The notes under the pieces: generated by a model | Told to the model about the DNA's origin: nothing | Seen by the model: the letters and a program-made list of their open reading frames with translations, nothing else | The model's database searches: none | Assembly: GCA_036703985.1 (NCBI GenBank) | Contig: DATNQN010000067.1 | Coordinates: 62,001-126,000, forward strand | Source of the DNA: Leptolyngbyaceae cyanobacterium | GTDB taxonomy: Bacteria; Cyanobacteriota; Cyanobacteriia; Cyanobacteriales; Aerosakkonemataceae | DNA: 64,000 nucleotides | Direction of reading: 5' to 3' | Made by a program: the position numbers and the translations under genes | Part shown: positions 33,210 to 39,922 of the stretch, one piece after another | How the letters are laid out: every line of letters begins with the position of its first letter | Position numbering within the stretch: position 1 is the first letter of the stretch

Positions 33210-35320
33210 ATATCGCAACAAATCAAAAATGCCAAGAAGCCAATTGGCAGCCGCTTTCTCAAGGTCTAGCTTACTTGCGTCAGTTGTTAGAAGAAAGAGT
33301 TGCTTTATGGCAAGGCAAAAATACCGGAAATCCGATAAATAATCCCGCAACTACATTAGAATTCCCACCCAATAATCAATCTTCTTCATTACAAAACCTT
33401 TGTAATATTTTTAGTTTATCTAATTTCGAGCGAGACTTGTTGCTGTTATGCGCTGGCATGGAATTAGATGCCAATTTTATTAATTTATGCGCTAACGCTC
33501 ACGGCGATTCGCAAATGAGCTATCCTACTTTTAGTTTAGCAATGTCGCTTTTACCAGCAGCACATTGGAGCGCGATCGCACCTCACCATCCCTTACGTTA
33601 TTGGCGATTGATTGAAGTTGGCGGCGGCAAAACTCTTACCCTCAGTCCGTTACGAATTAACGAACGAATTCTGCATTATTTAATTGGAATAGATTACTTA
33701 GACGAACCTTTACGAGGAATTATCGAACCGTTATCAACCAACGAATATATCGTACCTTCCCACCAACAAATAGCCACCAAAATAGCTGATATATTAACTG
33801 CCGGGGTTCACCCCTCCCCAACCCCTCCCCTACCAGGAGAGGGGCTTTCTGTTTCCGGCTCCCCCTTCCCTGGTAGGGAAGGGGGCTGGGGGGATAGGTT
33901 TTCCCAATACTCAATTACCAATTCTCCAATATTACAATTAGTTGGTGAAGAAGTAGCGAGTAAAAGAGCGATCGCGCAAACAGCTTGCGAAATAGCGGGA
34001 ATGAAAATAGCGGCGATCTCTGCCAATGTAGTGCCTACAAATACCGCCGATTTAAATAATATTATTATACTTTGGCAGCGGGAAGCCCGGTTAAATCAAA
34101 GCGTTTTATTACTAGATTGCGATGAGTGGGATAGAAACGATGCTGCTAAAGAAAATGCGATCGTTCAAATACTAGAAAATATTAACACGCCGCTGATCGT
34201 TACCAGTCGCGATCGCCGTCGTGCAGGCTTACGTTCTCTCATCACTTTTGAAGTATCAAAACCCAGCAAAGAAGAACAATTTGCCATTTGGGAAAATGCT
34301 TTAGGTGATAGCGCACCCAGTTTAAACGGACAAGTAGAAGTATTAATATCTCAATTTAACTTGAGCGCACCCAGTATTTATGCAGTGTGTACCGAAACTC
34401 TAGGATATTTAGCGGGGGAGCAGGGGAGCAGGGGAGCAGGGGAGAGAGAAGATTTTAACTCTCCTCTGCCTCAATTATGGAATATGTGTCGCGCTCAATC
34501 TCGGCCTCATTTAGACGAACTAGCACAACGCATCGAACCTGCTGCCACTTGGGACGATTTAGTATTACCAGAAACGCAATTACAAGTATTAAAAGAAATA
34601 GCCGCTCACTTGCGCCAGCGTAGCAAAGTTTACGAACAATGGGGATTTGCCAAAAAGGGAGCCAGAGGATTAGGAATTAGTGCTTTATTTGCCGGATCTA
34701 GCGGTACTGGTAAAACCATGTCAGCGGAAGTTTTAGCAGGAGTATTGCAATTAGACCTTTACCGCATAGACTTAAGTTCTGTTGTCAGTAAATATATTGG
34801 AGAAACCGAAAAGAATTTGCGGCGCGTATTCGATGCAGCAGAAGGCGGTGCAACCATATTATTATTTGATGAAGCCGATGCTTTATTTGGCAAACGTTCC
34901 GATGTGAAAGACAGTCACGATCGCTATGCGAATATGGAAGTAAGCTATTTATTGCAAAGGATGGAAGCTTATCAAGGTTTAGCGATTTTAACTACTAACT
35001 TAAAAGATGCGATCGATACGGCTTTTCTGCGAAGAATTCGCTTTGTAGTTAAATATCCTTTCCCCGACGCACAACAAAGAATCGAAATTTGGCGGCGCAT
35101 TTTTCCCAAGAATACACCAACTGAAGGACTAGATTTCACCAAATTAGCGCGGTTAAACGTGGCAGGTGGAAATATCCGCAATATTGCACTCAATGCCGCT
35201 TTTATCGCCGCCGATTTGGGTGAGCCAGTGATGATGAAACACTTATTAGAATCAGCAAAAAGCGAATATATGAAATTGGAAAGAGCGTTAACTGATACAG
35301 AAGTGAAAGGGTGGTTATAA
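33206..35320 (+). CDS. CIS AAA+ ATPase (Afp15-like)
   Basis: 704 residues. The N-terminal half is a degenerate ATPase-like or helical domain. The C-terminal AAA+ domain has Walker A FAGSSGTGKTMSAEVLAG near 495, Walker B ILLFDEADALFGKRSDVKD near 552, an arginine-finger region (DTAFLRRIRFVVKYPFP) and sensor 2. This ATPase type is found in nearly all eCIS clusters and is thought to help assembly or cargo loading. Two repeat-derived insertions interrupt the N-terminal half: a palindromic element (about residues 202-231) and a short G-rich minisatellite (about 403-413). Both keep the frame. Confidence 0.9.
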   Translation: MNIATNQKCQEANWQPLSQGLAYLRQLLEERVALWQGKNTGNPINNPATTLEFPPNNQSSSLQNLCNIFSLSNFERDLLLLCAGMELDANFINLCANAHGDSQMSYPTFSLAMSLLPAAHWSAIAPHHPLRYWRLIEVGGGKTLTLSPLRINERILHYLIGIDYLDEPLRGIIEPLSTNEYIVPSHQQIATKIADILTAGVHPSPTPPLPGEGLSVSGSPFPGREGGWGDRFSQYSITNSPILQLVGEEVASKRAIAQTACEIAGMKIAAISANVVPTNTADLNNIIILWQREARLNQSVLLLDCDEWDRNDAAKENAIVQILENINTPLIVTSRDRRRAGLRSLITFEVSKPSKEEQFAIWENALGDSAPSLNGQVEVLISQFNLSAPSIYAVCTETLGYLAGEQGSRGAGEREDFNSPLPQLWNMCRAQSRPHLDELAQRIEPAATWDDLVLPETQLQVLKEIAAHLRQRSKVYEQWGFAKKGARGLGISALFAGSSGTGKTMSAEVLAGVLQLDLYRIDLSSVVSKYIGETEKNLRRVFDAAEGGATILLFDEADALFGKRSDVKDSHDRYANMEVSYLLQRMEAYQGLAILTTNLKDAIDTAFLRRIRFVVKYPFPDAQQRIEIWRRIFPKNTPTEGLDFTKLARLNVAGGNIRNIALNAAFIAADLGEPVMMKHLLESAKSEYMKLERALTDTEVKGWL
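33811..33898 (+). repeat. Palindromic element inside the CIS ATPase gene
   Basis: An 88-base element of the same family as those at 6871 and 57859, with CCCCTCCCCAACCCCTCCCC, GGAGAGGGGCTTTC, CTCCCCCTTCCCTGG and AGGGAAGGGGGCTGGGGG. It is translated in frame as PSPTPPLPGEGL then SPFPGREGGWG, the same reading frame and orientation as in the WD40 gene. Confidence 0.85.
34413..34444 (+). repeat. G-rich 8-bp tandem repeat inside the ATPase gene
   Basis: Four tandem GGGGAGCA-type units encode GEQGSRGAGER between the N-terminal and AAA+ domains of the CIS ATPase. An 8-base unit changes the frame with every single-unit change, so copy-number change would disrupt the gene. The tract is intact here. 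Confidence 0.7.
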
Positions 35321-35431
35321 CATTTTTCAATTAACGTCAAGTTAAGATTTATGTTGGCTGAGTTTCTATGCACAGCAGTTGTGCCAGACTAAGGAAAAAT
35401 ACTGAGAGATAAGCTGGGGGAAAGGGGGAAT

Positions 35432-36868
35432 ATGAGTAAGCAAGGGCTAATGCAGAAAAAACCTGTATCTAATTCCTATTCTCCGCCAGCACAGAAAGCA
35501 ACTTCTTGGCAGCGACCTTTCAGCGACTCAGTTCACGATGCCACTGTATCGCCAAAACAGGACGAGGCAATAGCTCCCAGCGCTGGCTTCAACTTAATGC
35601 AGATGAAGATATTTCCCGATTCTCCAGCACCGGTGCAAGCTAAACTTTCGGTGGGTGCGCCTGGGGATAATTACGAACTGGAAGCTGACAGGATAGCAGC
35701 TAAGGTGATGGCGATGCCTGCACCTGAAAATGAGGAGCCAATTCAGCGACAAACTGCACCAGAGGAAACAAAAGAAGAAGAATTACAAACAAAGCCTTTA
35801 GCAGCTGGGATTACGCCACTGGTGCAACGAGAAACTGCACCGGAAGAACCAAAAGAAGAAGACTCGCCAGTGCAAGCTAAAGCTGAGTCAGAGGGAAAGT
35901 CTTCTAATAACAGCAATTTGGAGAGTCAGTTGAATGGGAGTAAGGGGGGTGGCAGTCCTTTACCTGATGAAGTGCGATCGTTCATGGAACCCCGTTTTGG
36001 TGCCGATTTTAGCGGTGTGCGGGTGCATACCGACGGTGCAGCAGTGCAGATGAACCAGGAATTAGGCGCTCAAGCTTTCGCTCACGGTAGCGATATTTAC
36101 TATGGTGGGGGGAAGTCGCCCGGTAAGGATGAGTTGACGGCGCACGAGTTAACTCATGTAGTGCAACAAAAGGGTAGCTCCCATCTACCAATTCAGCGCG
36201 ATGAAACATCGGTAGCTCCTCAAGGAATATGTACAGAATTCGGTGATTTCACAATTTACCCAGATGATTTTGTCGGCCCACTTCCTCCCAATCCTCGAAA
36301 TGCAAGAAACTGGAATATCCGACGTTCAGACTATACTCAGTTAATCACTCGTTTAAGCGCAGTTAGAGATGGAACATCCCGATTAGTAGTCAGTGGAACA
36401 CCAGCATTTCGAGTCTCTACTTATCTCGATCTTGGATGGTTGATGACTACAGGTGTTGGACAGTCACTTATTGCAGAACTCCAAAATTCTTCTCATAACG
36501 TTACAATCCAGGCAACAACGGGTGGTAATGCCACCAGTTACGATCCTGACGCTGACTCTTGGGAAGTCGCTGGCACTCCTCCAACGGCTGGTGTGGGATC
36601 TAACGTGACAGTTAGCTACAACCCTCATATTCTCCAAATTGGTGATGGATCGCAAGATTGGATGACTCGTCCTCCTGCGATCGGCCTAGCACATGAGCTT
36701 GTTCATGCTTGGACAGGGGTATATGGTACTCGCGCTCGCGGTACAGATGCTTCTGGTGTCAAACGCCGAGAGCAACAGGCAACAGGGATTGATGAGTTTC
36801 GCAATGCAAGGTTATCTGAAAATCGCTTCCGCGCCGCATTCGGTTTGCCATTACGCCCGGTTTACTAA
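35432..36868 (+). CDS. CIS cargo: DUF4157 core fused to M91-type zinc protease
   Basis: 478 residues. The N-terminus carries QRPFSDS, FNLMQMKIF and LSVGAPGDNYELEADRIAAK, each with a counterpart in the large toxin. The DUF4157 core is at about 170-245 (PLPDEVRSFMEPRFGADF, VRVHTDG) and ends in HELTH. The last 200 residues form a separate domain with AHELVHAWTG near 418, EQQATGIDEF and ENRFRAAFGLPLRPVY, the active-site layout of M91 (NleD/HopH1-like) zinc metalloproteases, known as injected bacterial effectors. It lies 111 bases after the ATPase gene, with AGGGGG before the ATG. It is thus a probable injected protease; the target is unknown. Confidence 0.85.
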   Translation: MSKQGLMQKKPVSNSYSPPAQKATSWQRPFSDSVHDATVSPKQDEAIAPSAGFNLMQMKIFPDSPAPVQAKLSVGAPGDNYELEADRIAAKVMAMPAPENEEPIQRQTAPEETKEEELQTKPLAAGITPLVQRETAPEEPKEEDSPVQAKAESEGKSSNNSNLESQLNGSKGGGSPLPDEVRSFMEPRFGADFSGVRVHTDGAAVQMNQELGAQAFAHGSDIYYGGGKSPGKDELTAHELTHVVQQKGSSHLPIQRDETSVAPQGICTEFGDFTIYPDDFVGPLPPNPRNARNWNIRRSDYTQLITRLSAVRDGTSRLVVSGTPAFRVSTYLDLGWLMTTGVGQSLIAELQNSSHNVTIQATTGGNATSYDPDADSWEVAGTPPTAGVGSNVTVSYNPHILQIGDGSQDWMTRPPAIGLAHELVHAWTGVYGTRARGTDASGVKRREQQATGIDEFRNARLSENRFRAAFGLPLRPVY

Positions 36869-36952
36869 AGCTCTTTCAAAATACCCGACTATTCCTAAAT
36901 CTATCAGCTTACACGATATATTTGGGGACTACCTTCATAATTTATTAGTAGC

Positions 36953-37600
36953 ATGATGAGAATACTACCACAAATTTTAAAGCCAGTAATCTTATCATTG
37001 TGTATTCTGACGTTTCTTTCAGTTGGTTTTCTCAGTCTGGGAAAAGGAAGCAATGTGATGGACGCATCAAATGTAACTTTAAGTGCCGAAGCTCTCATTA
37101 AGAACGATCGGCTACTCCTTCATTATGAAGTTACAAATCCAACAAACCAGCCAATTTATCTAGTTAATCGAGTCTTTCAATGGACAGAGCAGGGATTTTT
37201 AATTAAACCAGAACTGATCTATACAGAATTGGTTGATAACCATCTTAAGCTCACTAAAGCCTGCATTGAGATTCCAGATAATATTGATGTGGAAGCTCCA
37301 ATTGTTCCTTTCCTTACCCAAGTGGATGCGGGGTCTAGATTTGAGGAAAGTTTTAGTTTATCTCTGCCTATTGTTCCATACCATCCTTACGCAGTCCTCG
37401 AAAAGGAATCGGACTCTTACATTTTTAATTCTTTTGAACTTGTGATTGGATGGCTTTCTAATGAAGAATTTTCTGTCCAAAAGGTTAAAGATGCTAATGG
37501 AAATACCCAATTATCCGGAAAATATACGGAATTATTAAAAAGTCAGCATCTTTTGAAGCAAAGTTTTAACTTGCAAGTTCCAGCTTACATCAAGCCTTAA
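36953..37600 (+). CDS. Exported or membrane-anchored protein next to the protease cargo; candidate immunity/accessory protein
   Basis: 215 residues. A hydrophobic N-terminus (PVILSLCILTFLSVGFLSL) is a signal or anchor. The rest looks like a beta-sandwich (ALIKNDRLLLHYEVTNPTNQ, PIYLVNRVFQW, FELVIGWLSNEEF). No family recognised. It starts 84 bases after the M91 cargo gene on the same strand. Immunity to the protease outside the cytoplasm is possible but only positional. A second ATG at 36956 is equally likely as the start. Confidence 0.6.
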   Translation: MMRILPQILKPVILSLCILTFLSVGFLSLGKGSNVMDASNVTLSAEALIKNDRLLLHYEVTNPTNQPIYLVNRVFQWTEQGFLIKPELIYTELVDNHLKLTKACIEIPDNIDVEAPIVPFLTQVDAGSRFEESFSLSLPIVPYHPYAVLEKESDSYIFNSFELVIGWLSNEEFSVQKVKDANGNTQLSGKYTELLKSQHLLKQSFNLQVPAYIKP

Positions 37601-37756
37601 TAAATCGAAATAACCAATCTAGTTAGAAAGCTTGCTTATTTGATTTTTCTGGCAAAGATTAGGATGTCTCGAAGTTATGATATTTTAACTGAGTGGAGTT
37701 TAGCACCAGATGTTCAAAAGTGAGCGTATCGTCTGGTGCCGATCTTTTCCAATCAA

Positions 37757-37882
37757 TTAACCATTACTCATTTGCTTTATCTTGCTAATTTCCGACACCC
37801 ACCGTCGGCGACTGGCGTGTTCTAAATTCAAAATATCTTCTAACGACCAATGAAAATAAAATGCAATGCAGGCTACCTCCCA
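37757..37882 (-). pseudogene. Remnant of a DUF6760-like CIS gene
   Basis: The minus strand reads EVACIAFYFHWSLEDILNLE, then HASRRRWVSEISKIK, to a TAA at 37757-37759. It matches the DUF6760-like frame at 39270-39428 nearly residue for residue. An in-frame TAA lies two codons before the Glu, so the N-terminus and start are missing. It is a partial copy left by duplication. Confidence 0.7.
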
Positions 37883-38178
37883 TTAGGTATGTGTTGGTTA
37901 TCCTTACATCTGCTTATGTTGTCGATGTGTCTGGGCGATTAGCTTTCCAGATGGCGCTTCCGATGTTAGGAAATTCTTCCGCAGATGTGGGTGTTGCCGT
38001 GTACGAGCATCCTGAGCGGGCAGTAGCATTGTGGCTGGTTGTCTTTCTTATATTGTCTTATTTTTTTCTATTCATCATCAAGCGGACGCTTTGCAAAAAC
38101 AGCAACTTGCCTTATTGGATTGGAATTTTGGTGAGTATTCCCTGCTCACTTTTTTATCTTTTCTTCTTGTTGTGGTAA
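37861..38178 (+). CDS. Possible small membrane protein (three hydrophobic segments)
   Basis: 105 residues with hydrophobic stretches at about 9-24 (YVLVILTSAYVVDV), 54-72 (AVALWLVVFLILSYFFLFII) and 83-104 (WIGILVSIPCSLFYLFFLLW), joined by short polar loops. No family recognised. The first 22 bases overlap the DUF6760-like remnant on the other strand, so the true start may be further in. No clear ribosome site. Called with limited confidence. Confidence 0.4.
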   Translation: MQCRLPPIRYVLVILTSAYVVDVSGRLAFQMALPMLGNSSADVGVAVYEHPERAVALWLVVFLILSYFFLFIIKRTLCKNSNLPYWIGILVSIPCSLFYLFFLLW

Positions 38179-38568
38179 GCAAATGTAAGTGCGATCGCCG
38201 ATCTTGTAGGGTGCGTTAATGAAATGTAACGCACCTTATTGATGCAAATATTCGGTGCGTTACGCTGACACTAACACCCTCTACATGAATCTTGACGAGG
38301 CAAAGACCATACATATATTATGACCTGTCACCCAAGAGGATCTACGCCGTATTCTTCGTGAAGAATTATCAGTGCGATCGCCAATCTTGTAGTGCGATCG
38401 CTATTTTTTGTAGAAGTGCGATCGCGCAGGGTGCCTAACGGCATATCGCTATTTTGGTGAAATGGATAAAATGCGATCGCGCAAATCACTACTTGTGTTA
38501 TTATCAAATATGATTATCAGAATATTACCTAGTACGATCGCTCCTCAAAGTAACTAAAAAAAATAACG
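38179..38568. repeat. Intergenic region with HIP1 sites and a GGTGCGTTA palindrome
   Basis: Several GCGATCGC sites lie within about 290 bases (38190-38480). GGTGCGTTA (38210-38218) and TAACGCACC (38227-38235) form a 9-bp hairpin of a repeat type common in cyanobacteria, with a second GGTGCGTTACGCT at about 38250. A short frame around 38330-38390 (VTQEDLRRILREEL) looks like a gene remnant but cannot be assigned. No intact gene. Confidence 0.5.
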
Positions 38569-38853
38569 ATGATTGGTACTAATATTTACATCAGCCAAGA
38601 AACTCAAGAATCTCTCATTAAAGCAGCTGCTTTCAAAGAAATGTCTGTTGAAGAACTAGCTTCTTCTATCTTGAAAGAAAGTATTCAAGAAAAGTTTGGG
38701 GAAATTAGCTATACTTCCGAAAATAAAGGCAAATTCGCCCTTAATCCTCTTCGGGAAATGCAACCATATTCTTATTTAGCAGATCCTAGTGAATCTGCTA
38801 TTTCTCCAGATGATTGGGAAATGAATCAGGATGTTGAGGTAAATGATTTGTGA
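38569..38853 (+). CDS. Antitoxin of a type II toxin-antitoxin pair
   Basis: 94 residues. The N-terminal part looks like a small ribbon-helix-helix-type DNA-binding region (NIYISQETQESLIKAAAFKE, MSVEELASSILKES). The acidic C-terminal tail (SPDDWEMNQDVEVNDL) would wrap the toxin. It overlaps the PIN-domain gene by four bases (GTGA), the usual antitoxin-first order. Confidence 0.75.
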   Translation: MIGTNIYISQETQESLIKAAAFKEMSVEELASSILKESIQEKFGEISYTSENKGKFALNPLREMQPYSYLADPSESAISPDDWEMNQDVEVNDL

Positions 38854-39245
38854 TTATTCTTGATACTCATATTTGGGTTTGGTGGAATCACAATGATTCA
38901 AGGTTAACTCTTCCCCACCATGAGGCAATCAATAGGGAAAGACCTCATGGTTTAGGTATTTGCTCAATAAGTTTGGTAGAGATTAGCAGACTTGTTACCC
39001 AAAATAAATTAATTCTTCCCTGTCCAGTTCAAGAATGGTTTAATATTGCCTTAGCTCAAGAGGGAGTAATTCTTCTGTCAATCACTCCTCAAATTGCCAT
39101 TGATTCCTACTCACTACCAGGGGATTTTCATAAAGATCCAGCCGATAGAATTATCGTTTCAACAGCAAGAATCTATGATGTTCCTTTGCTGACTGTAGAT
39201 GAAAAAATACTGGCCTATTCTTATGTAAAAAAAATTCTCCCATGA
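38850..39245 (+). CDS. PIN-domain toxin (VapC-like ribonuclease)
   Basis: 131 residues from a GTG at 38850. The PIN acidic residues are visible: ILDTHIWVWW at the N-terminus, SLVEISRLV in the middle and DFHKDPADRIIVSTA with LLTVDEK near the end. PIN toxins cut RNA with a metal ion. Paired with the antitoxin just upstream. It may help stabilise this accessory region. Confidence 0.85.
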   Translation: MIILDTHIWVWWNHNDSRLTLPHHEAINRERPHGLGICSISLVEISRLVTQNKLILPCPVQEWFNIALAQEGVILLSITPQIAIDSYSLPGDFHKDPADRIIVSTARIYDVPLLTVDEKILAYSYVKKILP

Positions 39246-39269
39246 TGCTAAGTTCGATCGTTAATTATC

Positions 39270-39428
39270 TTACAAATTCGTTTTATCCCCCTTAATTTTC
39301 CCAATTTCCGACACCCACCGCCGGCGACTGGCGTGTTCTAAATTGATAATATCTTCTAACGACCAATGGAAATAAAAAGCGATGCAGGCTACCTCCTCAT
39401 GCAGTTGCTCTGAGGGGTAGCTTACGAC
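39270..39428 (-). CDS. DUF6760-like CIS small protein, start codon missing; possible -1 frameshift product
   Basis: The frame reads VVSYPSEQLHEEVACIAFYF, HWSLEDIINLEHASRRRWV, ending GDKTNL at a TAA (39270-39272). It resembles the small DUF6760 proteins of CIS clusters. The open frame begins at 39452 after a TAA and contains no ATG, GTG or TTG before the conserved YPSEQL. The upstream gene ends in GCG GGG GAG TCG TAA. A -1 slip on the GGGGG would fuse that gene to this frame. Alternatives are a lost start codon or a non-standard start. The given start is only the first base before the conserved part. Confidence 0.55.
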   Translation of the reverse strand, partial: VVSYPSEQLHEEVACIAFYFHWSLEDIINLEHASRRRWVSEIGKIKGDKTNL

Positions 39429-39802
39429 TCCCCCGCTAGTTCTAGTTCCACGTTAAATTGGTTGCTGCATCGCGGACATTGCACGAGAATGTTGGCGTTA
39501 CCTTGTTGGTTGATGCGATTGTAAAATTCACGTAAATAAGCGAGATCGACGGTAAAAAGTTCTTCTAGTAGTTCTGGCGTTACTGATGATAAATCTCCTA
39601 ATTTAGTAATTACTTTAGATAGCATTATCAAAACTACATAAGCGGGATTTTCCCGAATTCTTTGGTCTTTTTGCACTAGCATTTCATCTTTGGCAGTGGC
39701 TAGGCGCATCGTACCTTGACGATGAATATTTCCCCGTTCGTCTACTAAGCCTTTGGGAAGGGTGAATTTAAATTCGGTTTGCAGTAGATTTTCGTTTGTC
39801 AT
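39422..39802 (-). CDS. Tail-assembly-chaperone-like CIS protein with zinc-ribbon-like tail
   Basis: 126 residues. FKFTLPKGLVDERGNIHRQG, TMRLATAKDE, VVLIMLSKVITKLGDLSSVT and LFTVDLAYLREFYNRIN align with the 109-residue protein at 28419 over its whole length. The extra C-terminus (ILVQCPRCSNQFNVELELAG) has a CPRC knuckle, half of a zinc ribbon. It overlaps the DUF6760-like frame at its 3' end. Being remote from the main operon and on the opposite strand from its neighbours, it looks like a second CIS gene block broken up by rearrangement. Confidence 0.75.
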   Translation of the reverse strand: MTNENLLQTEFKFTLPKGLVDERGNIHRQGTMRLATAKDEMLVQKDQRIRENPAYVVLIMLSKVITKLGDLSSVTPELLEELFTVDLAYLREFYNRINQQGNANILVQCPRCSNQFNVELELAGES

Positions 39803-39868
39803 ATTAGGATGATAATTGCAATAATCGCAAATAGGGAGTGGTTAATTTATCAGCTTTTAGTAGGATTT

Positions 39869-39901
39869 AGAAACCCGGTTTCTTGAAGAAACCGGGTTTC
39901 T
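39869..39901. repeat. AGAAACCCGGTTTCT palindromic repeat
   Basis: AGAAACCCGGTTTCT and AGAAACCGGGTTTCT lie on either side of TGA. Each is itself nearly palindromic and together they form a strong hairpin. It is a dispersed cyanobacterial repeat; a degenerate single copy is near 56582 (GAAACCAGGTTTCT). It lies past the 3' end of the TPR gene and could end that transcript. Confidence 0.6.
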
Positions 39902-39922
39902 GGCTGACACTTCACTACCCAT

